Shown: positions 9,530 to 18,728, numbered from the stretch's first letter. The stretch is DNA of 55,245 nucleotides from Rhodobacterales bacterium RIFCSPHIGHO2_02_FULL_62_130 (GCA_001828855.1 MHZT01000008.1:1-55245); one strand, 5' to 3'. Numbers and translations: made by a program. The notes: generated by a model not told the origin, from the letters alone.

Positions 9530-9811
9530 TTCCCGGTCCAGGGCTTGAGCTTTCGTGACAAAAAATCGTTGGTGACGGCCGGCTCTCCGATCTTGGCATG
9601 CTGATCACGGACCGTTTCCTCGGCAATCTCGGCAGTGGCCGCCGCCTGACCGCCACGCTCAAAAATGCCCGCGGCACCTTCCAGCACCGCCTTCTTCCAC
9701 TGATGGATCCTCATAGGCGGCCACCAATTCCGACACCGTGCGCTCGCCTTTCAGCGCCTCTAACGCAACACGCGCCTTGAACGCCGCGTCATGGTTCCTG
9801 CGTTTCGACAT
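9527..9811 (-). pseudogene. IS3-family transposase OrfA, frameshifted
   Basis: The gene starts MSKRRNHDAAFKARVALEAL then KGERTVSELVAAYE at ATG 9811. Near 9715 a short deletion shifts the frame, and homology resumes as IHQWKKAVLEGAAGIFERGG ... SRKLKPWTGK. The HTH region is therefore split and the product would be inactive. It lies directly upstream of the broken OrfB in the same IS copy. Confidence 0.75.
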
Positions 9812-9891
9812 GTTCTGATCTCCTCGTCTTGGGGATCAGCCGACCTCAGATCATAGCTTCCGTCACTGTCCGATTTTCGGGGGGTAGCTCA

Positions 9892-10476
9892 AGGTGGCAC
9901 GCATCCAGGCTGGCGCTTGGGCAGCACTTTTGGCGAGTATCTTCTTGTCGCTGTCCGAGAGGTTCCTGATGGTCGCCTACAGCACATCTGCAGCGCGGGA
10001 AGCTCCCACATGGCGGAGCGCTTGAGCCATAGTTCCTGCCGGGCTACGGGGGCGATCAGGTGCTTGGGTGAGGCATGGCGGAGATCGATCACGCGTTTGC
10101 CAAGGACCACGCGCCGGGACGGCCCACCTGTCAGCCACGAACTTTGCGCAGCAACCGGCGTGGAGAGGCCAAGGGCGTTCGCTGCTCGCGCGCCGTCAAT
10201 CTGCAAGTGCGATCCGGTTTCCCGCGCGAGGGCCTGCGCCAAATCATCAGCTGTGGGGGTAAGGGCGCCGAGCTTGGGGTGCAATTTGGGGAAGTCGTAG
10301 AGCCCCCGCGGACGCCGCCGGAGATGGTCTGTCTTAGCCAAGCCTGACAGGGCCTGATCGACGGCAGCACGTGTGGCCAATTCGAGGAAGTCGCGTGGCG
10401 TGAATACGCTGCCGCGTCCGCTTGCGCGGACGCGCTTCATGACCAGATCGGAAACGGAGGTGGACGTCATCATCAT
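9892..10476 (-). pseudogene. DUF6088 / AbiEi-type antitoxin-like gene, frameshifted
   Basis: From ATG 10476 the product begins MMTSTSVSDLVMKRVRASGR and GSVFTPRDFLELATR, the winged-helix N-terminus of DUF6088/AbiEi proteins, which act as antitoxin and repressor of a nucleotidyltransferase-like toxin. The central part (LAQALARETGSHLQIDGARA, NALGLSTPVAAQSS) is typical. Near APVARQELWLK the frame shifts, and the usual tail (TIRNLSDSDKKILAK) is found in another frame after a nonsense codon. The IS3 element begins within a few bases of the end, and no toxin gene follows. This is a dead, orphaned antitoxin remnant. Confidence 0.65.
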
Positions 10477-10559
10477 CGTAATACCGCATGTCCTTTTTTC
10501 ACCGGCCCGCCAATGACGGATCATCCCGTATCTTGATCGTTGGACGGTTGGTGCCGACC

Positions 10560-10607
10560 TGTTGATTTTCACTCCATAACCGGCTTAGCTCTGGGTGAAA
10601 ATCAACA
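10560..10607. repeat. Joined IS21-like ends (13-bp inverted repeat scar)
   Basis: TGTTGATTTTCAC (10560-10572) and GTGAAAATCAACA (10595-10607) form a perfect 13-bp inverted repeat separated by only 22 bp. The right arm and its inner flank closely match the end at 83-97. The arrangement looks like two transposon ends brought together by deletion of the interior. It could also act as a hairpin between the antitoxin remnant and the ABC operon end. Confidence 0.5.
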
Positions 10608-10627
10608 CTGTAAGGTCTTGCACACGA

Positions 10628-12502
10628 TCAAACGATTGCCTCTTTTTGTTTCAAAGCTTTGATCCCGTTCGGTGCCGACCCTTTCGTGGCGTGATCTGCC
10701 TCTGCCTGCGTGCCAGGCACCCCTGCGGAAAGCGCCGCTGCAAAGGCAAGATGGGTCTCATTTTGCACTGCTGAAAAATGCCCTGGCGCGATTTCCGCCA
10801 TGACCATCCGATGGGGCTGCTGTCCGTTTGGCAACAAGAGGGTGGGGCGGGCGATCTGTGCTGTTGTTCGGGGCGCGAAACGATCCCGCTTGGCCGGATC
10901 CGGTACTGGCACCGCTGACAAAAGATGCCGGGTGTAGGCGTGCGTCGGGTTCGAAAGCACCCGGTCGGTTGTGCCAGTTTCCACGATCTGGCCGCCAAAC
11001 ATCACTGCGATACGGTGGCTGACACGTTCCACCACCGCGATATCATGGCTGATGAACAGGAACGACACCCCGTCCTCGGCCTGCAAACGCGCCATAAGGT
11101 CGGTGATTTGCCGTGCAACCGAAACATCCAGGGCCGAGACGGCCTCATCCGCAATGATCAGCGCAGGGCGGGCCGACAGCGCCCGCGCAATCGACAGCCG
11201 CTGCCTTTGCCCGCCCGAAAACTGGTGCGGATAGCGATCCAGCGCATCCGCGCCAAGTTCAACCTTCGCCAGAAGCTCCAAGGCAAGCTCATGGGTCTTT
11301 CCGGGCGCGATCTGACCGTGGATCAGGGCGGGTTCCGTAATCAGCTGATGCACCGGCAAGCGCGGGTTCAGACTGGCAAACGGGTCTTGGGCCACGATCT
11401 GTGCATGGCATCGTAGCGGGCGGAGGCTGCGTTGGGACAGGCCGGTCACTTCTTGCCCCATCAGGTGGATACGCCCCTCGGCGGGCTCCACCAGTCGCAG
11501 GATCGCCCGTGCCAGCGTTGATTTGCCACAACCGGATTCCCCCACAAGGCCCAGCGTTTCGCCCCTGCCGATGGTCAGCGAAACTCCGGTGACGGCATGA
11601 AACGCGGCCCGCGCACTGCGCAGAACGCCGTGACGGACGCCAAACCGCACCGACAGGTTTTTCACGTCAAGAACCACGGGCGCGGCCTTGATTGCGGCAG
11701 GTGCGCCGCTGCCAAGTTTGGGAGTAGCGGCCATCAGAGTGCGTGTGTAGGCGGCTTGCGGGCGAGCAAAGATATCGTGAACCGGGCCTTCCTCTTGCGT
11801 TTCGCCGCGCGCCAGCACGACCACCCGGTCAGCCAGGTTTGCGACCACGCCCATATCATGCGTGATGAACAGCACGCTCATGCCTGTTTCGGCCTGCAAA
11901 TCCCGGATCAACGCCAGAATTTCGGCCTGAGTTGTTACATCCAGCGCCGTGGTGGGTTCATCGGCGATCAGCAGGTCGGGGCGGCAGGCCAGTGCGGCGG
12001 CAATCATCACACGCTGTCGCAACCCGCCCGACAACTCATGTGCAAACTGGTTCAGCCTGCGGGCGGCATCGGGAATACGTACGCGATCAAACGCCGCCAG
12101 CGCCGCAGCGCGTGCGGCAACCCTGTCCATGCCCTGATGCAGGCGAAGAACCTCGGACACCTGATCGCCCAGCGTCAGCACCGGGTTAAGCGCGGTCATC
12201 GGTTCCTGAAAGATCATCGCAACGCGGTTGCCGCGCACCTGTCGCATTTGCCGGTCTGTGAGCGCCGCAAGATCCAGCGGCGGCGTGCCGTCCAGCACGA
12301 TCCGCCCCCCCGCAATCGCGCCGCCCTCGCGCTCGATCAGGCGCATGATCGCGAGGGCGGTCGCAGATTTTCCCGACCCGCTTTCGCCGACAAGGGCCAC
12401 AGTTTCCCCCCGCGCGATGTTGAAGCTCAGATGTTTTACCGCTCGGTGCGACCCAAAGGACAACGACAGGTCTTCAATCGAAAGCAGGGGGGCTGCGGTC
12501 AT
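10628..12502 (-). CDS. Peptide-type ABC transporter, fused double ATPase
   Basis: A 624-aa cytoplasmic ATPase made of two complete nucleotide-binding domains, as in GsiA or DppD-DppF fusions. Domain 1 has Walker A GESGSGKS (about 38), signature LSGGLRQR and Walker B LLIADEPT. Domain 2 has Walker A GESGCGKS, signature FSGGQRQR and [12 protein letters not shown]. Each is followed by the oligopeptide-ABC C-terminal extension ([22 protein letters not shown]). It energises the permease pair encoded upstream in the operon (15095-16907) with the binding protein at 13460. It starts 3 bp after the metallophosphoesterase stop, so it is the last gene of the operon. Confidence 0.9.
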   Translation of the reverse strand: MTAAPLLSIEDLSLSFGSHRAVKHLSFNIARGETVALVGESGSGKSATALAIMRLIEREGGAIAGGRIVLDGTPPLDLAALTDRQMRQVRGNRVAMIFQEPMTALNPVLTLGDQVSEVLRLHQGMDRVAARAAALAAFDRVRIPDAARRLNQFAHELSGGLRQRVMIAAALACRPDLLIADEPTTALDVTTQAEILALIRDLQAETGMSVLFITHDMGVVANLADRVVVLARGETQEEGPVHDIFARPQAAYTRTLMAATPKLGSGAPAAIKAAPVVLDVKNLSVRFGVRHGVLRSARAAFHAVTGVSLTIGRGETLGLVGESGCGKSTLARAILRLVEPAEGRIHLMGQEVTGLSQRSLRPLRCHAQIVAQDPFASLNPRLPVHQLITEPALIHGQIAPGKTHELALELLAKVELGADALDRYPHQFSGGQRQRLSIARALSARPALIIADEAVSALDVSVARQITDLMARLQAEDGVSFLFISHDIAVVERVSHRIAVMFGGQIVETGTTDRVLSNPTHAYTRHLLSAVPVPDPAKRDRFAPRTTAQIARPTLLLPNGQQPHRMVMAEIAPGHFSAVQNETHLAFAAALSAGVPGTQAEADHATKGSAPNGIKALKQKEAIV

Positions 12503-12505
12503 GGT

Positions 12506-13402
12506 TCAAGCCTTGTGCAGTTTGACGGGAGCCATGGCGACGGGGGCGTGACGGCTGCGCAATTCGGGATGGGTTGCGAAATCCGGCATCGGCGGCGTCC
12601 AGCGTTGCGCGGTTGGACGAAAGCCAAAGCGGAACGGATCGGCCCCAACCACCTCCCACGACACGGTATCGGACAACTCGATCAGGCCCATCGCGCCAGC
12701 GGGTTCGCCTGCGGTGGTAAAGCTTTCGGTCAGTGATTGCTGGGTCAGATGGGTGATGCCGTTCACTGTGGTGACAGTATTCCAATGCACATGCCCCGCA
12801 AGGCACACGACCGGCACACGCGCCAAGGCAAGCGCCGCTCGGGCGCGGTCGGCCATCGGATAGGTCGAAGAGGCGGGGTTGTTCTGGAAATAGTAGTTGC
12901 CCGTCTGGGCGTGGCCCGAAACCGGCACATGGCTGACCACCAGCGTCGGTCGGTCGGTGGCCTGCATGGTGCGCGACAACCAGACCAGATCGGATTCGGT
13001 CAGCACAAAGCCGTTGCCTTCCTCGCCGCGCCGGATGCGGCTGTCAGCCCGCCACAGCACGATGCGCCATCCGTCAATATCATGCACGGCATGGTCAAGC
13101 GACTGGCCCAGCAGGGTCTCGTTGTCGGCGACACTCATATGGTCGCGGTCATGATTGCCGTTCAGATGCCAGACCGGCGCCGGAACCGCGCGGAACGCCT
13201 CGGCGACTTCGGCGGCCAGCACCAGATCGGTGTCGCGGTTTTCATCGGAAATGCGGTCGCCCATATCCAGCACATGGGTAGCCCCGCTGTCTTTCACATA
13301 GCGGGCAAATTCTTCCATCAGGCCAAGGGCGGCATCGCCCCGCTTGGCGGTTGACGGCTTGCCGTGGTGGATGTCGGTGATGATGGCGAGGCGAAGGGTC
13401 AT
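12506..13402 (-). CDS. Calcineurin-like metallophosphoesterase
   Basis: A 298-aa dinuclear-metal phosphoesterase. Metal ligands are visible in order: D10 and H12 (TDIHHG), D49 (DMGDRI), N83-H84 (GNHDRD), H158 (VSHVP) and H204/H206 (GHVHW). This pattern fits CpdA/GpdQ-like phosphodiesterases acting on phosphodiesters or phosphomonoesters. There is no signal peptide, so it should act in the cytoplasm after import. It lies between the binding protein and the ATPase of a peptide-type ABC operon that also has a HAD phosphatase at its head, which suggests the imported solute carries phosphate. The exact substrate cannot be told. Confidence 0.85.
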   Translation of the reverse strand: MTLRLAIITDIHHGKPSTAKRGDAALGLMEEFARYVKDSGATHVLDMGDRISDENRDTDLVLAAEVAEAFRAVPAPVWHLNGNHDRDHMSVADNETLLGQSLDHAVHDIDGWRIVLWRADSRIRRGEEGNGFVLTESDLVWLSRTMQATDRPTLVVSHVPVSGHAQTGNYYFQNNPASSTYPMADRARAALALARVPVVCLAGHVHWNTVTTVNGITHLTQQSLTESFTTAGEPAGAMGLIELSDTVSWEVVGADPFRFGFRPTAQRWTPPMPDFATHPELRSRHAPVAMAPVKLHKA

Positions 13403-13459
13403 GCTTTGCTCCTTTGGGGAAATCTTGCCCGCCGCCCCAAAGGCAGCGGGCTGATGGCA

Positions 13460-15016
13460 TCAGTTGGCAGCCGCGACCGAGATGGACCCAGCACGGAAAT
13501 CCAACACATAGGGGATGTGACCGGCCTTCGGGGCCCAAGTGACGGTCTGCGACATCGCCCAAGCCTCATAGGGGCGATAAAGCGGCAGCACCGGCGGGTT
13601 GGCGGCAATGCGGTCCATCAACTCGGCATAGGCAGTGCGGCGCACCTCGACATCCTTGGAGAACCGGAAACGGTCCCAGATTTCGGCATATTCCGCATCG
13701 GTGTTAAAGCGGCCCTCGGCCTCGGATGGGCCATTCGGTGCCCACATCACCCCGAACGAGCCGAAGGGGTCCGAAAAATACATCGGGTTCGACCAGTTCC
13801 GCGTCATCATCTCCGGATCATTGCCCGACCATTTCGGCAGATCGCGGATCGAGGCCTTCACCCCCACCGCAGCCCACATCTCGGTGATCGCCTGCGCGGC
13901 CAGCAGGCCGTTGGTGTAATAGCTGCCTTGGGTGTCGAAGGTCACTTCGAACCCGTCATAGCCCGCCTCGGCCAACAGGGCCTTGGCCTTTTCGGGGTTG
14001 TATTCAAAGGTTTTCAGCTCGGGCATATAGAGCGGGCCGAATTCCTCCATCGTGTGCGAGGCCGGAACCACGGCCTTGCCCAGCCACAGCGCCTCGTTCA
14101 GCAGATCGCGGTCAATCGCCAGCGAAAGCGCCTGACGGATGCGGGCATCCTTCAGCTTGGGGTGGTTCATGTTCATGATCATGACATGGAACAGCGGGGT
14201 GACCGCGCCTTCCACTTTCAGCGTGGCATCGCCTTCGATCATCGCCAACTGGTCGGGGGCAATGTTGGTGGCGATCTGGGCCTCGCCGGTGCGCAGCGCG
14301 GTCAGGCGCGAGGCGACTTCGCCCACATGCAGCACGGTCGCGCGGTCCAGCGGTGCCTTTTCGCCCCAGAAGCCGTCGAACCGCTCATAAACGATCTTTT
14401 CGCCCGGCACGAATTCGGTGATCGCATAGGGGCCGGTGCCCACCGGAGCCAGCGAGAACGCCTCGTAGTCGGCATCTTCGGCAACTTTGGGATCGCCGGT
14501 CAGGCCCTTGATATAGTCCTCGGGCACAATGAAGGTCTGTTGCAGGTTCAGCAAGGTTTCAAACAGCGGCTCTTCGCGTTTGACATGCACCCGCACAGTC
14601 AGATCGTCGATCTTTTCGGCGCGGTCAAAGTTGGCGAGACGGTCGCGCATCCGCACCTGATAGGGCGGGAAAGTGGCCTGAAACATGCGGTTCAGCGAAA
14701 ATACCACGTCGTCGGCGGTCATCGCCTCGCCGTTCTGGAACACCACACCTTCGCGCAGTTTCAGTTCCATCACAGTCGGCTCTACCATGGTCCATTCGGT
14801 CGCAAGGCCGGGTTGGGCCTGCATGTCGGCCTTGGTGTAATCCTTGTGGATCAGCGGATCGAAGGTGTTGAAGTAGAATTGCGACCCGACGTTGGAATGG
14901 TCGCGGCCCGGATCAAGATAGGGGGCGACGTTGGCGGCGGCCACCGTGACCTCGGTGGCAAAAACGGCCCCCGGCAGGATGGCGGTCAGGGCGGTGGCAA
15001 GCAGAAGGCGTTTCAT
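13460..15016 (-). CDS. ABC transporter substrate-binding protein, family 5 (peptide/solute)
   Basis: A 518-aa periplasmic binding protein of the SBP_bac_5 (DppA/OppA) family. Residues 1-20 form a Sec signal peptide (MKRLLLATALTAILPGAVFA) with AxA-like cleavage before TEVTVAAAN. Family landmarks are LREGVVFQNGEAMTADDVVF, GTGPYAITEFVPGEKIVYER and ARIRQALSLAIDRDLLNEAL. Cluster-5 binding proteins take peptides but also opines, glycosides and phosphorylated solutes. The neighbouring phosphatase and phosphodiesterase point to a phosphorus-bearing ligand, by inference only. Confidence 0.9.
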   Translation of the reverse strand: MKRLLLATALTAILPGAVFATEVTVAAANVAPYLDPGRDHSNVGSQFYFNTFDPLIHKDYTKADMQAQPGLATEWTMVEPTVMELKLREGVVFQNGEAMTADDVVFSLNRMFQATFPPYQVRMRDRLANFDRAEKIDDLTVRVHVKREEPLFETLLNLQQTFIVPEDYIKGLTGDPKVAEDADYEAFSLAPVGTGPYAITEFVPGEKIVYERFDGFWGEKAPLDRATVLHVGEVASRLTALRTGEAQIATNIAPDQLAMIEGDATLKVEGAVTPLFHVMIMNMNHPKLKDARIRQALSLAIDRDLLNEALWLGKAVVPASHTMEEFGPLYMPELKTFEYNPEKAKALLAEAGYDGFEVTFDTQGSYYTNGLLAAQAITEMWAAVGVKASIRDLPKWSGNDPEMMTRNWSNPMYFSDPFGSFGVMWAPNGPSEAEGRFNTDAEYAEIWDRFRFSKDVEVRRTAYAELMDRIAANPPVLPLYRPYEAWAMSQTVTWAPKAGHIPYVLDFRAGSISVAAAN

Positions 15017-15094
15017 TCGGCGTTCTCCATTGGTTGGTCATTCAGCATCGGACGGGCCTTGGCAGGCCAGCCCCGGGGTATTCAGGCGGGCAGG

Positions 15095-15973
15095 TCAGCG
15101 GACCCGCAGCCGCACATCGGCGCGGTCACGCAGCCAGTCACCAAGGATCTGGACGGAAAATGTGACTGCGAGGATCAGTAGGGCAGGCGCCAGCACGATC
15201 CACGGCGCGGTGGGCATGTAGTCCCGCCCGACCCCCACCATCGCGCCCAGCGTTGCCGTGGGGGGCTGCACGCCCAGACCCAGAAAGGACAGTGTGCTTT
15301 CCAGCAGGATGATGTTGGACAGGCTGAGCGTGAACTGCACCACCACCGGCGAGACCACATTGGGCAGCACGTGCACCCGCGCGATCCGCCAAGGCGAGGC
15401 ACCTGCGGCGCGGGCGGCCTCGATAAAGGGCAGTTGCATCAGGCGCTTGACCTCGCCGCGCAGGATGCGGGCATATTGCTCCCAACCGGCGAACCCCAGC
15501 ACCAGCACCATCACCACCATAGAGGTGCCAAAGACCGACAGCATGAACAGCGCGACCAGTGTGAACGGCACCGCAATCTGCGTATCGACCGCAGCCGTAA
15601 TCACCGCATCCGTGCGCCCGCCCGCAACTCCGGCCAGCACCCCCAGAATGCCGCCGATCAGCAATCCAAGGCTTGCGCCCAGCACCGCCAGCGTCAGGGT
15701 CAGCCGCAGCCCGTGAAGGCAGCGCGCCAGCAGATCACGGCCCAGCTCGTCCGTGCCCAGCAGATGCCCTGCGCTTGCGCTCTCAAATCCAAGGGGCGGG
15801 CGCAGGCGGGCGATCAGGCTTTGGGCGTTCGGCTCGAACGGCGCAATCGCGGGGGCAAGAACGGCGGCCACGGTCAACGTCAGACCCAAGACAAGCGCGG
15901 TCTTTTGCACCCAATGGGCCTCGGACCAAAGGCTGTGCAGCCAAGGGGGCGTTACTGTTGGAACGGTTGTCAT
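15095..15973 (-). CDS. ABC transporter permease, DppC-like
   Basis: A 292-aa inner-membrane permease starting MTTVPTVTPP. The ATG at 15973 was chosen because it lies 4 bp after the upstream permease stop; a longer frame starting at 16042 overlaps that gene heavily. It has the OppC N-terminal segment, the luminal motif HLLGTDELGRDLLAR and the EAA loop (EAARAAGASPWRIARVHVLP) that docks on the ATPase, plus about six hydrophobic helices. It pairs with the DppB-like protein encoded just upstream. Confidence 0.9.
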   Translation of the reverse strand: MTTVPTVTPPWLHSLWSEAHWVQKTALVLGLTLTVAAVLAPAIAPFEPNAQSLIARLRPPLGFESASAGHLLGTDELGRDLLARCLHGLRLTLTLAVLGASLGLLIGGILGVLAGVAGGRTDAVITAAVDTQIAVPFTLVALFMLSVFGTSMVVMVLVLGFAGWEQYARILRGEVKRLMQLPFIEAARAAGASPWRIARVHVLPNVVSPVVVQFTLSLSNIILLESTLSFLGLGVQPPTATLGAMVGVGRDYMPTAPWIVLAPALLILAVTFSVQILGDWLRDRADVRLRVR

Positions 15974-15977
15974 GGCG

Positions 15978-16907
15978 TCATGTCCTGCTGCTGTGGCGCA
16001 GCCGTGGGTCGGCCCATGCATAGGCCAGATCAACCGCCGCATTGATCAAGATCACCGCCAGCGCCACGGTCAGCACCGCAAACTGAAGCACCGGATAATC
16101 CCGCCGGATTGCCGCGTTCACCAGAAGATCGCCGATGCCCGGCCATGCAAAGATCGACTCGACCACCACCGATCCCGATGCCGCAAGGGCGGCCACTTGC
16201 AGCCCCACGACCGACAGGATGGTGATGCCCGCATTGCGCAGCCCGTGTTTCAGGATCACGGCGCTTTCCGGCAGGCCCTTGGCCCGCGCCGTGCGCATGT
16301 AATCCTGTCCCAGCACATCCAGCATCGCGTTGCGGGTAAAGCGCATGATCGCGGCGATCATGGCGGCGGCAAGGGTCAGGGTCGGCATGATGAAATGCGC
16401 GGGCGTGCCGTTGCCCACGACGGGCAGCCAGTTCAGCCAGAAGGCAAAGACCAGCACCAGAAACACGGCCAGCACGAAATTCGGCACCGCATAGCCCAGA
16501 AAGGCCAGCGCCATGACCGCGCTGCCAATCCAGCTTTTGCGCCAGACCGCTGCGATGATGCCCAAAGGAATGGCAACCAGAAGCGTCGCCGCCGTCGCCG
16601 AGATCAGCAATTGCGCTGACGGCCACAGCCGTTCGGCCACCATCTCTGCCACGGGGCGGCGCTCGATGAAGGACAGGCCGAAGTGCCCGTCCACAAAGGC
16701 ACCAAGGAAGGCAAGGTACTGGTCCCAGATCGGGCGATCCAACTGGTAATAGCGGATCATGATGGCGCGATCTTCAACCGACATGCCTTCACCGAACACG
16801 AAATCCAGCGGGCTGCCGCTCAGCCGTGTGGCGAAGAACACCAGCGTGACGATGACAAAAAACGTCAGCACCATCCGCAACAGAATACGCAAAGCGTTGC
16901 CTAGCAT
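15978..16907 (-). CDS. ABC transporter permease, DppB-like
   Basis: A 309-aa inner-membrane permease. It has the DppB/OppB start (ALRILLRMVLTFFVIVTLVF), the conserved LDRPIWDQYLAFLGAFVDGH, the EAA-type loop (YMRTARAKGLPESAVILKH) and the end PGIGDLLVNAAIRRDYPVLQ. It forms the channel with the DppC-like subunit. Its start overlaps the 3' end of the HAD hydrolase by 7 bp, which ties the phosphatase to the transporter in one transcript. Confidence 0.9.
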   Translation of the reverse strand: MLGNALRILLRMVLTFFVIVTLVFFATRLSGSPLDFVFGEGMSVEDRAIMIRYYQLDRPIWDQYLAFLGAFVDGHFGLSFIERRPVAEMVAERLWPSAQLLISATAATLLVAIPLGIIAAVWRKSWIGSAVMALAFLGYAVPNFVLAVFLVLVFAFWLNWLPVVGNGTPAHFIMPTLTLAAAMIAAIMRFTRNAMLDVLGQDYMRTARAKGLPESAVILKHGLRNAGITILSVVGLQVAALAASGSVVVESIFAWPGIGDLLVNAAIRRDYPVLQFAVLTVALAVILINAAVDLAYAWADPRLRHSSRT

Positions 16908-17665
16908 GGCTGTGCCTCCGGGGGGGTGCCGGACAGGGTGCCGGGCCGCCGCAGCAGCACAAACTCCACCCCGGCGGCGCGGGCGGCTGCCCCATCGGTT
17001 TCGGGCGTGTCGCCGATAAAGACGGCATCGGCAGGGGCGACCCCGGCCCGCGCCAGCGCAAGCTGCAACAGGTCGGGTCGGGGTTTGCCAACGGTCGGGA
17101 TCGCCAGACCGGGCACAGCCGCCGTCAGCGCCGCCAAAAGCGCGCCGGTTTCAGGCACCGGATGGCCTTCGGGGTCGGGGTGGTTCAGATCGGGATTGGT
17201 CACGATCAACGGCAGGCCGCGTGCCACTTGCGCGGTTAGCCGCGTCAGGCTGGCGAGACAAAAGCCCGGATCGCGCGCAAGGATGGCGACATCGGGGGCG
17301 TTATGGTCGGTAATCAGGCCAAGCTGGCGGGCCAGCGCACACAAAGGTTCGGCCGCATGAACCGCGACGCGCTGCCCCGGTCTTTCCTGAGCCACGCGGC
17401 GGATGGTTTCTTCGCCCGCCAGCACGATCTGCGCGGCCTGCATCGCAAAGCCCATCGCCGCCAGCCGCGCCGCAAGCGTGTCTGCGGTATCGCTGGAGTT
17501 ATTCGAAACGATCCAAAGCCGGTCGCCGCAGCGGTCAAACAGGTCCAGCGCATGCGGCAACAACTGCGCGCCCGAAATCAGGCAGCCATCCAGATCGGCC
17601 AAGACCGCAGCCTTTTGCGGCCCGCTTCCGGCCAGAAAGTCCAATAATCCAACAGCGCCTGTCAT
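16901..17665 (-). CDS. HAD-IIA (NagD-like) sugar/phosphate hydrolase
   Basis: A 254-aa cytoplasmic HAD phosphatase. The catalytic DxD is D24-L-D26 in VLADLDGCLIS. Motif II is SNNSSDT (about 54). Motif III/IV are GKPRPDLLQLAL and FIGDTPETDGAAARAAG. The C2-type cap between motifs II and III (about 75-180) fits the NagD/pyridoxal-phosphatase/phosphoglycolate-phosphatase branch. It is the first gene of the ABC operon and overlaps the DppB-like gene, which supports a role in dephosphorylating the imported compound. The substrate is unknown. Confidence 0.85.
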   Translation of the reverse strand: MTGAVGLLDFLAGSGPQKAAVLADLDGCLISGAQLLPHALDLFDRCGDRLWIVSNNSSDTADTLAARLAAMGFAMQAAQIVLAGEETIRRVAQERPGQRVAVHAAEPLCALARQLGLITDHNAPDVAILARDPGFCLASLTRLTAQVARGLPLIVTNPDLNHPDPEGHPVPETGALLAALTAAVPGLAIPTVGKPRPDLLQLALARAGVAPADAVFIGDTPETDGAAARAAGVEFVLLRRPGTLSGTPPEAQPC

Positions 17666-17682
17666 TCTTGCCCCTGAAGTGC

Positions 17683-17708
17683 GCCACCGTCACGATTCGC
17701 GCGGTGGC
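17683..17708. promoter_or_regulatory. Inverted repeat, candidate LysR-type operator
   Basis: GCCACCG (17683-17689) and CGGTGGC (17702-17708) form a perfect 7-bp inverted repeat with a 12-bp spacer. It lies 18-43 bp upstream of the HAD gene start in the 136-bp divergent region shared with the LysR gene. Position and spacing fit a LysR-type binding site. No experimental support is visible. Confidence 0.4.
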
Positions 17709-17801
17709 AACCGGTGCCGGGCTGATTTGTCCGGCGATGGGATCATCAATGCAGGCGGGGTGTAACCCGCGTGTTACGGACGAAGGTTAAACCCTGACCC
17801 C

Positions 17802-18728
17802 ATGAAAGCATCACCTTCATCCGAGTCTGGGCACGCCCTGACGCTGGCGCGGTTGCGCGCTTTGACGGCGGTTGCCGAAACCGGCACCTTCTCGGCGGCG
17901 GCCCGTAGTCTGGGGGTTTCGCATACCTCCGTGGCGCAGCAGGTCCGCGAGCTTGAGCAGGCGCATCTGGTGCATTTGTTTGACCGCGTGGGCCGGCAGT
18001 TGCAGGCGACGCCGCTGTGTCTGGAGTTGTGCGACATCGGCCACCGCATGCAAGAGGCCGAACGTGATGCCGCCCTGATCCTTGGGCGGCGGACCGCCAG
18101 CGGCGCACGGCGTCTGCGCGTCGGCCTTGGCAATGCCATGCCGGGAATTGCCATCATTGGTCAGTTTCTTGCCCAGCATGCCGGGGTGTCGGTGACAGTG
18201 CAGACCGGATCACACCAGCACATCCTTGCCGCCCTTGTGCGGCGCGAGGTTGATGTGGCTGTCCTGCCCGACCTTCCCGTCGATGCCCGCTTTCGCCGCG
18301 CGGCGGTGGTGCGCCAAGAGGTCGTGGCCATCGTGGGAGCCCAAAGCCCGTTGGTCGATCTGGCCAGCGTCACCCTTGCCCGACTGGCACAAGAGCCGCT
18401 GATCTACCGAACTCAAGGGTCATCGACGCAAAAGATCATCGACCGCGCTTTCCGACAGGCAGGTCTTGCCCCCCAGCCCCGGCTGGTCGCCGACACCCGC
18501 GATGCCGTTTACGAAGCCGTCGCAGTTGGGATCGGCGCAGGCTTCATGTGGCGCTATGGCACGCACCGCACCGATGCGGTGCGGCGCATCCAGATTTCCG
18601 ACCTGCGCTTCACCGCAGAAGAGGTGGTGTTTGCGATGGCCGATGAAAGGAACGATCTGCTTGATATGTTCTTTCACGCCGCGGGACGGTTCTCGGAGCC
18701 GGACCATTCACCCGTGCCATCCAGCTGA
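17802..18728 (+). CDS. LysR-family transcriptional regulator
   Basis: A 308-aa regulator with an N-terminal winged HTH (LARLRALTAVAETGTFSAAA then RSLGVSHTSVAQQVRELEQA, about residues 14-70) and a C-terminal periplasmic-binding-like effector domain from about 100 (VGLGNAMPGIAIIGQFL ... REVDVAVLPDLPVD). It is transcribed away from the HAD-ABC-phosphoesterase operon, the classic layout for a LysR protein controlling its divergent neighbour. The effector is probably the imported solute or a product of it. A shared inverted repeat lies at 17683-17708. Confidence 0.9.
   Translation: MKASPSSESGHALTLARLRALTAVAETGTFSAAARSLGVSHTSVAQQVRELEQAHLVHLFDRVGRQLQATPLCLELCDIGHRMQEAERDAALILGRRTASGARRLRVGLGNAMPGIAIIGQFLAQHAGVSVTVQTGSHQHILAALVRREVDVAVLPDLPVDARFRRAAVVRQEVVAIVGAQSPLVDLASVTLARLAQEPLIYRTQGSSTQKIIDRAFRQAGLAPQPRLVADTRDAVYEAVAVGIGAGFMWRYGTHRTDAVRRIQISDLRFTAEEVVFAMADERNDLLDMFFHAAGRFSEPDHSPVPSS

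Larger units (their letters stand above)
8640..9891 (-). mobile_element. Decayed IS3-family element with both inverted repeats
   Basis: The ends match as imperfect inverted repeats: TGAGCTACTCCCC...GGACAG at 8640-8665 and its complement CTGTCC...GGGGGGTAGCTCA at 9866-9891. The ~1.25-kb element contains orfA and orfB on the minus strand, both broken by frameshifts. No clear target-site duplication is visible. It sits exactly at the 3' end of the AbiEi-type gene at 9892-10476 and has probably displaced what followed. Confidence 0.8.

Noticed and set aside
11597-12736. 379-codon plus-strand open frame opposite the ATPase gene
   Set aside because: Antisense shadow of the first ATPase domain; its composition is rich in H, R, Q and G without a recognisable fold.
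13364-15181. 605-codon plus-strand open frame opposite the binding-protein gene
   Set aside because: It lies antisense to a clear SBP_bac_5 gene, has no domain or ribosome-binding site, and is explained by the high GC of that gene suppressing stops in the opposite frame.
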